Positions 1 through 8,935 are shown, counted from the stretch's first letter. The stretch: DNA of 47,964 nt from Rhodanobacteraceae bacterium (GCA_003142815.1 PLNP01000046.1:542-48505); one strand, 5' to 3'. The notes: generated by a model from the letters alone, not told the origin. Made by a program: numbers and translations.

Positions 1-657
1 GACCCCCTCCCAGCCGAAGTACTCAAACACCGCGCGCTCGTTCGCCTCGGTGTCGGCTGCGTTCGCGGCGCGGTAGTAGCGCATGCGCCACTCGGTGATC
101 GAGAACGTGAACGCGATGTAGGCGACCAGCGTGGCCAGCGTGATTGCCGTGAAAGTCCAGTCGAAGCGGGCAATCAGGATGGCGCAGACCAGCGTGACTT
201 CGAGCAGGGTCGGCAGGATCGTGTAGATCGTCCAATCGAGCAGGTCCGACGTTGCGCTCATGCCGCGCTCGACGTCGCGTGCGACGCCGCCGGTGCGGCG
301 GTCGAGGTGAAAGCGCAGGGACAGCGCGTGCAGGTGTTCGAATACGCGCAGCGTGATCGTTCGCGATGTGCGCGCAAGTACACGCGCGAACACGATCTGG
401 CGCAGCTCCTGGAACAGTGACGTCGACAGCCGCAGCGCACCGTACGCGACCAGCAGCATCAGCGGAATCAGGAGCGGCTTGGGAGCCAGATCGAGTTTGT
501 CGATCAGGCTCTTCATGATCAGCGGCACGCCGATGTTCGCGAGCTTCGCGATCACCAGACACACCAGCGCGATACCGACACGCACGCGATACAGCCAAAT
601 CTGCGGCCAGAGGCGGCGAAAGACGGAGATCAAGCTTGCGGAACGTTGTTCGGTCAT
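1..657 (-). CDS. Atm1/HMT1-type ABC exporter, N-terminal membrane domain (partial)
   Basis: The gene runs off the left edge, so only the N-terminal transmembrane domain is present. Translated from 657 it begins MTEQRSASLISVFRRLWPQI and carries the exporter signatures LHALSLRFHLDRRTGG and ARDVERG, followed by ITEWRMRYYRAANAADTEAN, which matches ABCB7/Atm1 half-transporters. These move glutathione- or sulfur-linked compounds or metals across the inner membrane. No ATPase domain lies in the window. An in-frame start at 696 would add 13 residues, and neither start has a strong ribosome-binding site. Near the edge the residues after ANERAV go directly to a YFG-like motif, lacking the DSLxNYETVK segment normal for the family, so the edge may carry a small deletion. 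Family confident; substrate unknown. Confidence 0.8.
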   Translation of the reverse strand, partial: MTEQRSASLISVFRRLWPQIWLYRVRVGIALVCLVIAKLANIGVPLIMKSLIDKLDLAPKPLLIPLMLLVAYGALRLSTSLFQELRQIVFARVLARTSRTITLRVFEHLHALSLRFHLDRRTGGVARDVERGMSATSDLLDWTIYTILPTLLEVTLVCAILIARFDWTFTAITLATLVAYIAFTFSITEWRMRYYRAANAADTEANERAVFEYFGWEGV

Positions 658-769
658 CGGGGCATCAGGTCGGCAATCGGCAAGACGTGGGGCCATCGTG
701 CGCGATTAACAATCCGCTCGGTCCACCCGACGCTATGATGCAATTTCAATGGCCCAAGGAGAAAAGATC

Positions 770-1015
770 ATGCGCCCGATTTCGACGATTGCCGTCGCAC
801 TGCTGCTCGTCAGTGGGTTTGCTGTGAGTGCGCAGGATGCAAAAAAACCTGCCGTGCAAGTCGCCGCGCCACTCGGGGCGATGGCGCGCGAAAAGGCAGC
901 GCACGGTGCGAAAGTCTTCTTCGTCTCGCCCAGGAACGGCGCCCATGTCGGCCAGGATGTCCTCGTCAAATTCGGCGTGAAGGGCATGCAGGTCCTCCTC
1001 CAACGGAATCATTGA
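770..1015 (+). pseudogene. Truncated DUF4399 periplasmic protein
   Basis: The start at 770 is set by AAGGAGA at 756-762. The product is 81 residues: a signal peptide (MRPISTIAVALLLVSGFAVS, cut near AQDA) and then the beginning of a DUF4399 domain (FFVSPRNGAHVGQDVLVKFG, then VKGM). Family members continue with a Gly-His-His-His-Leu region and are about 130-150 residues long. Here the frame breaks after VKGMQV and stops within about seven codons, where it meets the 3' end of the convergent nucleotidase gene. The 3' half therefore appears lost by a deletion joining the two genes. Expression is possible, but the conserved domain core is missing. Calling it a pseudogene is inference from family length. 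Confidence 0.6.
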
Positions 1016-3030
1016 CGCGGCGCAGACAAATCCAGCGCATACGTCGCCGTGCCGTCGCTGTTGTTCTTGAGCAGGCTCACGTTGTCGAGTCTGTCGGCCT
1101 TGGCGACGTCAAGCTTGCCCACCGCCGAGGTGAACACGACCGGACCTGCGGTCTTCACCGCCGCGAAGTGCCAGTTGCGGTCCGAACCATCCTGTGCGCG
1201 GGTCAGGTGCTTGTGTTCGCGCAGCCAATTGATCAGTACGTCGCGGTTCGCGTCGGGTGCCGACAGCACGATGTTGTTGCCGTCGAGTCCGGGGAAGCGT
1301 CCGCCACCGCTGGCGCGATAGTTGTTGGTGACGACGATGAATGCCTGCGCCGCATCGACCGGTTTGCCGTGATAGCGAAGGTCGCGGATGCGCTCGCCAT
1401 TGCGCTGCCTCACGTCGATCGCATAGGTCAGCCCGCCCTGGATCACATCGAAGTTGTAGCCGGGAAACTTCTGGTTGATGAGTTCCTGCGGCGCGCGCTT
1501 CATCGGGTCGATGCGATTGAACAGTCCCGCCGCGTGTTCGAGCCAGCCCTTCAGCCGCGCGCCGTCGATCTTCACCGCGGTCAGCGTGTTCGGATACAGA
1601 TAGAGATCCGCCGCGTTGTGGATCGCGAGCGGGCCGGCTGCGATCTCCGTGTAGTCGGACGGACCGCCGAAACCGGTCTTGAACGGCGCCGCGGCGGACA
1701 GCACCGGGATGTCCGCATACTGCTGCAGATTCGTTGCGATGTAGCGCTCGGTGTACTCGCGCTGCGCGGTGTTGACCGGCTGCAGCGCGCTCACGTCGCC
1801 GACCTCGGCGAAATAACTCGTCATTGCGAAATCGCTGTCGCCGATCGGTTGCGAGACGTAGGCGATTGTCGTTGCGTGCATCTTCTGCACCAGCGGCGCG
1901 ATCTCGGCGTCGGGCGCGACATAGCTGCCGTCAGGTTTCCTGATATTGCGCACCTCCGAATGCGTCAAGGCCGCATCGACCTGCCAGTGGCTACCCTCAC
2001 GAACCAGCGCGAGTTCGATCACGCCGAGGCTCTTGCCCCAGTAATTGCCCATCACCGCCGGCTTGCCATGCACGAAGCCGCGTTGATTGTCGACATCGGG
2101 CAGGTTGTTGAAGCGTGACTTCGCATTGCCGGGATCTGGAAACGGCACGTGCGAATGACCGAGCAGCAGCACGTCGATTCCGGGTTCCTCGGACAGATAC
2201 CAGTTCGCGTTCTCCATCTGGCTGCCGTAAGGCGCGACATCGATGCCGCCGTGCGAGATCGCGATGACAAGGTCGACGTTCTGCGCACGCAGTTTCGGCA
2301 GGTATTCGCGTGCGGCCTCGACCAATCCCTTGGTGTAGATCTTGCCCTCGAGGTTACGCTTGTCCCAGTCCATGATCGGCGGCGGCGTGAAGCCGATGAT
2401 GCCGATGCGGATCGGCGCCTCGATTCGGTGGCCATCGGCCGCGCGGATTTTCATCTTCCGCTCAAGCACCGCGTACGGCGGATAAATCGGCTGGTTGTCG
2501 CGTGTGCTGAATGCGTTTGACAGCACCAGTGGGTAATGGGGTCCCTTGCAATGCTGCGCGCTAACGTCGTCGACATTCATCGAGCGGTCGGTGACCTGGG
2601 CGAGAAACGGCAGGCCGTAGTTGAAATCGTGGTTGCCGATCGTGCCGCCGTCGTAGTGCAGGGTATCCATCGCGCGATACATCGCGAGTTCCTCATCGCA
2701 GCCGAACGGCTTCACCAGCGCCTGGTAGTCGGCCAGCGCGGTGCCCTGGATCGTGTCACCGGCGTCGAACAGCAGCGTGTTCGGGAACTCCGCGCGCGCC
2801 TGCTTGACCAGGGTCGCCATGCGCTCGAAACCGAGTGCGGGATCGTCGGCGAGCTTGTAATAGTCGTAGCTCCGGATATTGGAATGGATATCGGTCGACT
2901 CGAGGATCGCGAGCTCGGCGTGCGTGCCGTCTGCGACGGTCGCTTGGCGTTGCGAGGACAGCGCCGCACAACCGGCCAGTGCGATCGCGCAGGAAGCTGT
3001 CAGGCAGAAACGGGCAAATGTCAGGTTCAT
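1009..3030 (-). CDS. cpdB: CpdB-like 2',3'-cyclic-nucleotide phosphodiesterase/3'-nucleotidase, lipoprotein
   Basis: 673 residues. A lipoprotein signal (CAIALAGCAALSS, lipobox LAGC) suggests attachment to the periplasmic face of a membrane. The calcineurin-like metallophosphatase domain follows with the metal-binding blocks ESTDIHSN, DAGDTIQG, GNHDFNYG, SHGGID and GHSH. The C-terminal 5'-nucleotidase domain contains GGRFPGLDGNN. The phrase STDIHSNIRSYDYYK is typical of CpdB rather than UshA. The enzyme hydrolyses 2',3'-cyclic nucleotides and 3'-nucleotides to nucleosides and phosphate for salvage. Classical CpdB is soluble in the periplasm, so the lipobox is a variation. Its last bases overlap the truncated DUF4399 gene tail to tail. 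It diverges from gltX with a 74-bp gap. Confidence 0.9.
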   Translation of the reverse strand: MNLTFARFCLTASCAIALAGCAALSSQRQATVADGTHAELAILESTDIHSNIRSYDYYKLADDPALGFERMATLVKQARAEFPNTLLFDAGDTIQGTALADYQALVKPFGCDEELAMYRAMDTLHYDGGTIGNHDFNYGLPFLAQVTDRSMNVDDVSAQHCKGPHYPLVLSNAFSTRDNQPIYPPYAVLERKMKIRAADGHRIEAPIRIGIIGFTPPPIMDWDKRNLEGKIYTKGLVEAAREYLPKLRAQNVDLVIAISHGGIDVAPYGSQMENANWYLSEEPGIDVLLLGHSHVPFPDPGNAKSRFNNLPDVDNQRGFVHGKPAVMGNYWGKSLGVIELALVREGSHWQVDAALTHSEVRNIRKPDGSYVAPDAEIAPLVQKMHATTIAYVSQPIGDSDFAMTSYFAEVGDVSALQPVNTAQREYTERYIATNLQQYADIPVLSAAAPFKTGFGGPSDYTEIAAGPLAIHNAADLYLYPNTLTAVKIDGARLKGWLEHAAGLFNRIDPMKRAPQELINQKFPGYNFDVIQGGLTYAIDVRQRNGERIRDLRYHGKPVDAAQAFIVVTNNYRASGGGRFPGLDGNNIVLSAPDANRDVLINWLREHKHLTRAQDGSDRNWHFAAVKTAGPVVFTSAVGKLDVAKADRLDNVSLLKNNSDGTATYALDLSAPRQ

Positions 3031-3104
3031 GGCATTCGTCAGGGAAATGATTCGGCGGGCCGCGCTCTGCTAATCTTGCGCGCGCCCCGATACAGTTTAA
3101 CGCG

Positions 3105-4505
3105 ATGACCGTTCGTACCCGATTTGCTCCCAGTCCCACCGGCTACCTGCACATTGGTGGCGCACGCACGGCGTTGTATTGCTGGTTGGAGGCACGGCAT
3201 CGCGGCGGCGAATTCATCCTGCGCATCGAGGACACCGATCGCGAACGTTCGACCCAGGTGGCCGTGCAGGCGATCCTCGACGGCATGAACTGGCTAGGCC
3301 TCGCCCACGACGAGGGGCCGTACTACCAGACCTTGCGCATGGATCGTTACCGCGAGGTGGCAGCGGATCTGCTCAAGGCGGGCAAGGCGTACTACGCGTA
3401 TGAGAACCGACAAGACATCGAGGCGATGCGCGCAGAGGCGATGGCGAAGGGGCTGAAGCCACGTTACAACGGCTTTTATCGCGAGCGCAACGAGCCGCTG
3501 CGTGACGATCCGAACCGCGTGATCCGCTTCAAGAATCCGCTGTCCGGCAGCGTCGTGTTCGGCGACAAGGTCAAGGGTCGCATCGAGTGGAGCAACGAGG
3601 AGCTCGACGATCTCGTGCTGATCCGCTCCGACGGCTTCCCGACCTACAACTTCGCGGTCGTCGTCGACGACCTCGACATGAAGATCACCGACGTGATCCG
3701 TGGCGACGACCACGTCAACAACACGCCGCGCCAGATCAACATCTATCACGCGCTCGGCGCCGAGGTGCCGAGCTTCGCCCACCTGCCGATGATCCTCGGC
3801 CCGGATGGCCAGAAGCTCAGCAAGCGTCACGGCGCCGTCAGCGTGATGCAGTACCGCGACGACGGTTTCCTGCCGCACGCGCTGCTGAACTATCTGGTGC
3901 GCCTCGGCTGGTCGCATGGTGATCAGGAGATTTTCTCGCGCGACCAGATGATCGCGTTGTTCGACGCCGCCGATGTCAACAAATCCGCGTCGCGGTTCGA
4001 TCTCGAAAAACTGTCGTGGTTCAACCAGCAGTATTTGAAGAGCGACGATCCGCTCGAACTCGCGCCGCATTTCGAATGGCAGCTGCGCGCAGCCGGCATC
4101 GATCCGGCGAGTGGCCCCAAGCCCGCCGACGTGATCGTCGCGTTGCGCGACCGCGCCAGGACCTTGAAGGAAATGGCCGAGAAAGCGCGGGTCTGGTACG
4201 CGCCTCTTGAAACCTACGATGAGCAGGCGGTCGCCAGGCACCTGAAGACACCGACCGCGCGCGCTGCGCTCGAGGCGGCGCATGCGAAGTTCGCGGAACT
4301 TCGCGAGTGGAAGGTCGCAGACATCCACGCCGCGATCGAAGCCGCCGCCGCATCGATCGGCGAGGGCATGGGCAACGTCGCGCAACCGCTACGCGTCGCG
4401 CTGACCGGCACCCAGGTGTCGCCATCGATCGATCACACCGTGTTCCTCGCTGGCCGCGACGAAGCGCTGCGGCGCATCGAAGCGGCGCTCGCAAAAGTCG
4501 GCTGA
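3105..4505 (+). CDS. gltX: Glutamyl-tRNA synthetase
   Basis: 466 residues, normal length for bacterial GltX. It charges tRNA-Glu with glutamate in the cytoplasm. The class I signatures are intact: the HIGH-type motif in [15 protein letters not shown] (around residue 10) and the KMSKS-type motif GQKLSKRHG (around residue 243). The Rossmann core and the helical anticodon-binding C-terminus are complete, ending in EAALAKVG. The ATG at 3105 sits at the exact family start ([19 protein letters not shown]). The upstream 74 bp are shared with the divergent nucleotidase gene. Two short hairpins lie about 120 bp downstream. Nothing unusual is visible. Confidence 0.97.
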   Translation: MTVRTRFAPSPTGYLHIGGARTALYCWLEARHRGGEFILRIEDTDRERSTQVAVQAILDGMNWLGLAHDEGPYYQTLRMDRYREVAADLLKAGKAYYAYENRQDIEAMRAEAMAKGLKPRYNGFYRERNEPLRDDPNRVIRFKNPLSGSVVFGDKVKGRIEWSNEELDDLVLIRSDGFPTYNFAVVVDDLDMKITDVIRGDDHVNNTPRQINIYHALGAEVPSFAHLPMILGPDGQKLSKRHGAVSVMQYRDDGFLPHALLNYLVRLGWSHGDQEIFSRDQMIALFDAADVNKSASRFDLEKLSWFNQQYLKSDDPLELAPHFEWQLRAAGIDPASGPKPADVIVALRDRARTLKEMAEKARVWYAPLETYDEQAVARHLKTPTARAALEAAHAKFAELREWKVADIHAAIEAAAASIGEGMGNVAQPLRVALTGTQVSPSIDHTVFLAGRDEALRRIEAALAKVG

Positions 4506-4621
4506 GGCCCAGTGCCCTGTAACGCTCATTTCGGAAGCGGCTTGCTGGTTCTCGCGGCGCTGTGCCTGGCGTTACGGTGGGCGGTCCTGCCCAGCGGTCT
4601 TGCGGCCCAGCTACGCTGTTC

Positions 4622-4673
4622 GCGCGCGCTCCGGGCGCGCGCAGTCACTCAGCCCATAGAATGGCTATGGGCT
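4622..4673. terminator. Two adjacent hairpins between gltX and the next gene
   Basis: GCGCGCGC (4622-4629) pairs with GCGCGCGC (4635-4642) across a 5-base loop, and AGCCCATAG (4651-4659) pairs perfectly with CTATGGGCT (4665-4673) across AATGG. They lie in the 240-bp gap after gltX. Neither has a T-tract, so they are not canonical Rho-independent terminators. They could act as mRNA 3'-end stabilisers or be REP-like. Confidence 0.4.
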
Positions 4674-4745
4674 TCGCTCAGACCAGCGCCCATCAGCACG
4701 ATCCCGGCGCGATCCATCTTCCAAATGAACGTCACAGGTCACTAG

Positions 4746-5144
4746 ATGGCGCTCGAATGCAGTCTCAGTGCACTCACGAATCTGGATCAGACCGACCCGG
4801 ATGCGGTGCAGGCGTTGCTGCAAAGCTGCACCGGCGCGCTGCTCAGCCCGACGCTCTGGGCGTGGACGCTCGGTATCACTGTGGCCTGCGCCTTGGTCGG
4901 CGCGTTCATCGGTATGGCGAAAGGGCGCTGGCTTGCCGGCCTGGTTTGGGGCGTGGCGCTCGGACCGATCGGCTGGCTGATCGTGCTGTTCTCGAAATCG
5001 AGCCTGCCTGAATGCCCCGAATGCGGGCGGCCGAACGTGCCGAGCGCAAAAGCATGCCGGCATTGCGGTATCAATCTGCGCGCGGCGGCACTCAAATCCA
5101 AGCGGGCGCGGCTCAAGAGCAACGATAGCGGACGCGGCTGGTAG
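4746..5144 (+). CDS. Small membrane protein with C-terminal zinc ribbon
   Basis: 132 residues, not recognised as a named family. It has an N-terminal polar stretch, two predicted transmembrane helices (about residues 37-57, WAWTLGITVACALVGAFIG, and about 64-83, GLVWGVALGPIGWLIVLF), then a cytosolic-type zinc ribbon CPECGRPN...CRHCGIN with two CxxC knuckles, and a basic tail (KSKRARLKS). Two-helix proteins with a zinc ribbon are common conserved unknowns in proteobacteria. It lies between gltX and zur. No strong ribosome-binding site is seen before the ATG. The zinc ribbon near zur invites a link to zinc, but nothing here proves it. Confidence 0.7.
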   Translation: MALECSLSALTNLDQTDPDAVQALLQSCTGALLSPTLWAWTLGITVACALVGAFIGMAKGRWLAGLVWGVALGPIGWLIVLFSKSSLPECPECGRPNVPSAKACRHCGINLRAAALKSKRARLKSNDSGRGW

Positions 5145-5208
5145 GCCGATCGCGTTGCCGACGCCTGGTTGATCGCGGGCGCACCCAAACTTCAGGGATG
5201 GCAGTGGG

Positions 5209-5315
5209 TAGGGTGGGCCGCAGCCGCGCAGCGGCGAGTCCCACCGCGTCAATGGGCGCGCTGGTGGTGGTTCTATAGGGTGGGACTCGCGCCTGCGGCG
5301 CTGCGGCCCACCCTA
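5209..5315. repeat. REP-like inverted repeat pair
   Basis: TAGGGTGGGCCGCAGC... (5209-5245) and its near-perfect inverse ending ...GCTGCGGCCCACCCTA (5278-5315) form 37-38-bp arms separated by about 32 bp. Each arm also has internal dyad symmetry (GGTGGG...CCCACC). This is the layout of a bacterial interspersed mosaic element with two inverted REP units, here between the zinc-ribbon gene and zur. Confidence 0.75.
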
Positions 5316-5385
5316 ACCGCCTGCGCCGGTCCACCCCACGCGCTAAGATGCTCCGCAGCAGCGCCTCTTTTGCAATCGCCGAGCC

Positions 5386-5892
5386 ATGCCGCAAGCAGTC
5401 ACCCATCGCCACAGCCACCACGATCATCGCCACGATGCGGATGCATTCGTCGATGCGGTCGCGAGTGCCTGCGAATTGCGCGGTCTGCGTTTGACCCCGC
5501 TGCGACTGCGCGTGCTTGAACTGATCGCGGTGGCGTCGAAACCGGTGAAGGCCTACGACCTGCTCGACCGCCTCAAGGACGATCACAGCGGCGCGGCGCC
5601 GCCGACGGTTTACCGCGCGCTCGATTTCCTGCTGGAGAATCGTTTCATCCACAAGCTCGAATCGATCAACGCTTTCGTTGGCTGCCACCACCCGAACGAA
5701 GTGCATCAGGTGCCGTTCCTGATCTGCGATGTGTGCGCCAACGCGGATGAAATCTGTGACGAGCACGTCTCGAAACTGCTCAACGAGCAGGCGCGCGACC
5801 GCGGTTTCCGCCCGCGCGCACAGACGCTCGAGGTGCATGGCGTCTGCGCGAACTGCAGCGAGGCGGCCGACGCGAAGACACGCGAATCCTGA
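5386..5892 (+). CDS. zur: Fur-family zinc uptake regulator (Zur type)
   Basis: 168 residues. The Fur-family winged helix is present (RGLRLTPLRLRVLELI, then APPTVYRALDFLLEN, the recognition helix region), followed by the dimerisation/metal domain with NAFVGCHHPNEVHQ, the structural zinc cysteines FLICDVC, and a C-terminal CANC. The phrase TVYRALDFLLENRFIHKLES and the INAFVGC motif are characteristic of Zur rather than Fur or PerR. The N-terminus is His-rich (HRHSHHDHRHD), which could bind zinc. Zur represses zinc-uptake genes when zinc is sufficient. Two AT-rich Zur-like boxes lie far downstream, near the MerC/CDF genes (31.1 kb), and could be targets. The REP pair lies directly upstream. Confidence 0.88.
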   Translation: MPQAVTHRHSHHDHRHDADAFVDAVASACELRGLRLTPLRLRVLELIAVASKPVKAYDLLDRLKDDHSGAAPPTVYRALDFLLENRFIHKLESINAFVGCHHPNEVHQVPFLICDVCANADEICDEHVSKLLNEQARDRGFRPRAQTLEVHGVCANCSEAADAKTRES

Positions 5893-5942
5893 CAGAGCGA
5901 TCGGGCGCCGGGTATGGCCTGGATTTCTCCGCGTCATTTTTC

Positions 5943-6100
5943 CGTCGTCCCGGCGAAAGCCGGGACCCAGTGTCGTCAATGCGTCCTGTCCCGAGACGCT
6001 GGATGACTCGCCGTATCCTGCGGCTCGACCTTCGGCCCGGCTTCGCCGTTCGCGTTTGCTCCTGCAAACGCAGTCCGGCTTTCGCCGGGATGACGAGATG
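5943..6100. repeat. REP-type palindromic element overlapping the end of the ugpC-like gene
   Basis: The left unit CGTCCCGGCGAAAGCCGGGA (from 5946) is itself palindromic. The right unit CCGGCTTTCGCCGGGATGAC (6076-6095) is an inverse copy. The same family occurs at 43511-43609. The element extends into the coding sequence of the neighbouring ABC ATPase and supplies its last codons. Confidence 0.75.
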
Positions 6101-7220
6101 ATTGGAATCCTTCGTCTGTCGTGTCGATTCGCCGTTCGCTGACCGGATCGAACAGATGCATGCGCTTGGGCCGGAACGACACCGTCAGTTCCGTGCCGGG
6201 GGCGGGGACGGCCTGCGGCGGCACGCGCGCGACCAGCGCAGTTTCCGCAAAGCGAAGATTGAGAAACATCTCGTTGCCGACCGGCTCGACAAGTTCGAGC
6301 CGTGCAGAAATCGTTGCAGTGCCTAGCGAGGCCGATTCGCTGGCGAGAACGAGATCCTCGGGGCGCAGACCGATGATCAATTCATCGCCGATCCTTGCCG
6401 GGAATCGCGATTGGTCTGTCGTCGCGACCAGCGGCAAATGTGCCGAACCGAGATCGAGTTTCAGGCCGTCCTGCGCGATCACCCGTCCGCGAAAGAAATT
6501 CATCGCCGGGCTGCCGATGAAGCCGGCGACGAACAGATTGACCGGCTTTTCGTACAACCGCATCGGCGTATCGATCTGCTGGATCGCGCCGTCCTGCATC
6601 ACGACGATGCGATGGCCGAGCGTCATCGCCTCGATCTGGTCGTGGGTCACATAGATCATCGTCGTGTCGAGGTTGCGGTGCAGTTTCGCGATCTCGACAC
6701 GCGTCGACAGGCGCAGTTTCGCGTCGAGGTTCGACAACGGTTCGTCGAGCAGGAACACGGCTGGCTTGCGTACCAGCGCGCGGCCGAGCGCGACGCGCTG
6801 GCGCTGGCCGCCGGATAGCTGCGCCGGTTTCAGATTCAGCATGCGGTCGAGATCGAGCATCGCGGCAGCCTCGGCCACGCGGCGCTCGCTCTCCGCGCGC
6901 GGCGTGCCGCGTAACTTCAGGCCGAATGCGAGATTCTCGGCAACGCTCATGTGCGGATACAGCGCGTAGTTCTGGAACACCATCGCGATGTCGCGATCGC
7001 GCGGCGAGACATCGTTGACGACGTGCTCGCCGATCGCGAGCGTGCCCGAGGTGATCGTCTCGAGGCCAGCGATCATGCGCAGCAGGGTGGACTTGCCGCA
7101 CCCCGACGGCCCGACCAGCACCAGCAATTCGCCGTGCGCGACTTCGAAGCTCGCGCCCGCGACGCCGACGTAGCCGTTGTCGTATACCTTGCGTACATTG
7201 TCGAGCCGCACTGTCGCCAT
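5976..7220 (-). CDS. ugpC: Carbohydrate ABC transporter ATPase, UgpC/MsmX family
   Basis: 414 residues. It is the cytoplasmic ATPase that powers sugar import. Walker A GPSGCGKST (37-45), signature LSGGQRQRVALGRAL, Walker B VFLLDEPLSNLDAKLR and switch histidine YVTHDQ are all present. The TOBE/MOP regulatory domain follows and ends normally at LFDPVSERRI (about residue 362). The last 50 residues (starting DTTDEGFQSSRHPGESRT) are read through a REP palindrome and are not part of the family, which is usually 360-370 long. No permease gene adjoins it. The two sugar permeases at 21.7-23.4 kb lack their own ATPase, so it is the likely partner. It diverges from the GH1 gene over a 165-bp spacer, in which I see no certain operator. 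Confidence 0.92.
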   Translation of the reverse strand: MATVRLDNVRKVYDNGYVGVAGASFEVAHGELLVLVGPSGCGKSTLLRMIAGLETITSGTLAIGEHVVNDVSPRDRDIAMVFQNYALYPHMSVAENLAFGLKLRGTPRAESERRVAEAAAMLDLDRMLNLKPAQLSGGQRQRVALGRALVRKPAVFLLDEPLSNLDAKLRLSTRVEIAKLHRNLDTTMIYVTHDQIEAMTLGHRIVVMQDGAIQQIDTPMRLYEKPVNLFVAGFIGSPAMNFFRGRVIAQDGLKLDLGSAHLPLVATTDQSRFPARIGDELIIGLRPEDLVLASESASLGTATISARLELVEPVGNEMFLNLRFAETALVARVPPQAVPAPGTELTVSFRPKRMHLFDPVSERRIDTTDEGFQSSRHPGESRTAFAGANANGEAGPKVEPQDTASHPASRDRTH

Positions 7221-7385
7221 CGAGCGTTCCTTTGTCTTTCACCGCCGAGGCGTCGTACCGATTTCAGGCGCCTTTCAATATTGTCCGACGAACCCCCCAC
7301 TGCAATCGGGTGGCGCTTCGTCTATCCTCCAATGTAATCAATTTTTGTTCTCACCGTTGCAGCGATCGTTGCGCCCGCGGACTCC

Positions 7386-8735
7386 ATGAATCAATCGTTC
7401 CAATTCCCGAGCGGATTCCTCTGGGGTGCCGCGACGTCGGCGTACCAGGTCGAAGGATCGCCGCTCGCCGACGGCGCGGGCCCAAGCATCTGGCACCGTT
7501 TCGCGCATACGCCGGGCGCGGTGCAGGGCGGTGACACCGGTGACGTCGCCTGCGATCACTACCGGCGTTACAAGGATGACGTGAAGCTGATGCGCGCCCT
7601 TGGCCTGAACGCCTATCGTTTCAGCATCGCCTGGGCGCGCGTGCTGCCTGAAGGCAGGGGCAAGGTCAATCCGGCCGGTCTCGATTTCTACGAGCGCCTC
7701 GTCGATACGCTGCTCGAAAACGGGATCGAACCGCTGGCAACCCTCTATCACTGGGATCTGCCGGCCGCGCTCGACGACCGCGGCGGCTGGTTGAATCCGG
7801 ATATTGCGCACTGGTTCGCCGATTACGCGAGCGTTCTCTATCGCAAGCTCGACGGCCGCGTGCAGAAGTGGGCAACGCTCAACGAACCCTGGGTCGTCGC
7901 CGACGGCGGCTATCTGCACGGCACACTCGCACCGGGCCATCGCAATCCTTTCGAGGTGCCGATCGCGACGCATCATCTGCTGTGCGCACATGGCACAGCG
8001 GTGCAGGCGTATCGAGCGGAGGGCCGGCATGAGGTCGGCATCGTCGTCAATCTGGAACCGAAATACGCCGCGAGCGACAGCGCCGAGGATCGCGCCGCCG
8101 TGCAACGCGCGGATGCGTACATGAACCGCCAATATCTCGATCCGGTATTTCTCGGCCGTTATCCGGACGAGTTGCGCGGAATCTTCGGCGAGGCGTGGCC
8201 GCAATGGCCAGACGAGGATTACGTGCTGATCAAGCAGCCGATCGATTTTCTCGGCGTCAACTACTACACGCGCAGCGTGACGCGCCATGACGAACAATCG
8301 TGGCCGCTCAAGGCCGCCGCCGTGCGCCAGCCCGCGACCTACAGCGAAACCGGTTGGGAAGTGTTCCCACAGGGTCTGACCGACACGCTGATCTGGCTGC
8401 GCGATCGCTACGGCAATCCGCCGGTCTACATCACCGAAAATGGCTCGGCGTTCTACGATCCGCCGACGGTCGAGGGCGACACACTCGAAGACCCGTTGCG
8501 CATGGATTATCTGAAGAACCACCTGCGCGCGCTGCACGACGCGATCGGGCAGGGCTGTGATGTGCGCGGCTACATGGCCTGGTCGCTGCTCGACAACCTC
8601 GAATGGGCGCACGGTTTTTCGAAGCGCTTCGGAATCGTCCACGTCGACTTCGCGACGCAGAAGCGCACCTGCAAGGCAAGCGCGCGGCTGTACTCGCAGA
8701 TCATCGGGAGCAATGGGCGCGCGCTGGCCGGGTAG
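7386..8735 (+). CDS. GH1 beta-glucosidase
   Basis: 449 residues, full length for glycoside hydrolase family 1. The acid/base glutamate is E167 in TLNEPW, and the nucleophile is E352 in YITENGSAF. The N-terminal GH1 signature FLWGAATSAYQVEG (11-24) and the substrate-binding region YMAWSLLDNLEWAHGFSKRF near the C-terminus are intact. There is no signal peptide, so it acts in the cytoplasm, releasing glucose from imported beta-linked gluco-oligosaccharides. The divergent ABC ATPase supports this. The same-strand glk and pgl genes lie 8 kb further on beyond the accessory island and would use its product, so GH1-glk-pgl may once have been contiguous. Confidence 0.95.
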   Translation: MNQSFQFPSGFLWGAATSAYQVEGSPLADGAGPSIWHRFAHTPGAVQGGDTGDVACDHYRRYKDDVKLMRALGLNAYRFSIAWARVLPEGRGKVNPAGLDFYERLVDTLLENGIEPLATLYHWDLPAALDDRGGWLNPDIAHWFADYASVLYRKLDGRVQKWATLNEPWVVADGGYLHGTLAPGHRNPFEVPIATHHLLCAHGTAVQAYRAEGRHEVGIVVNLEPKYAASDSAEDRAAVQRADAYMNRQYLDPVFLGRYPDELRGIFGEAWPQWPDEDYVLIKQPIDFLGVNYYTRSVTRHDEQSWPLKAAAVRQPATYSETGWEVFPQGLTDTLIWLRDRYGNPPVYITENGSAFYDPPTVEGDTLEDPLRMDYLKNHLRALHDAIGQGCDVRGYMAWSLLDNLEWAHGFSKRFGIVHVDFATQKRTCKASARLYSQIIGSNGRALAG

Positions 8736-8789
8736 TGCGGATCGCCATCGAGTTGAAGGCTCCGGCGCGTGCGTGGCTTCGGCGATTTA

Positions 8790-8825
8790 CTCATGACGTT
8801 GAGTATTTTTACTCAGCGTCGTGAG
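8790..8825. terminator. 16-bp stem hairpin between convergent genes
   Basis: CTCATGACGTTGAGTA (8790-8805) pairs with TACTCAGCGTCGTGAG (8810-8825) over a TTTT loop, with two G-U pairs if transcribed. It lies between the end of the GH1 gene (+) and the end of the HEPN gene (-), a natural place for a bidirectional terminator, but no T-tract follows. It also marks the left border of the island. The rest of the 200-bp gap shows nothing. Confidence 0.5.
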
Positions 8826-8935
8826 CAAGGCAATGCGCCCGGTCGGTCCGCTCGGATTCGGCCAATCGCAAGGTTAGCGGTTGGCCAAACGAAAGGCTCG
8901 TGCTCGGCAAAAATTCTGCGTCGTCGATTCACGTG

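Noticed and set aside
1012-2118. 368-codon plus-strand frame
   Set aside because: Antisense of the CpdB-like gene.
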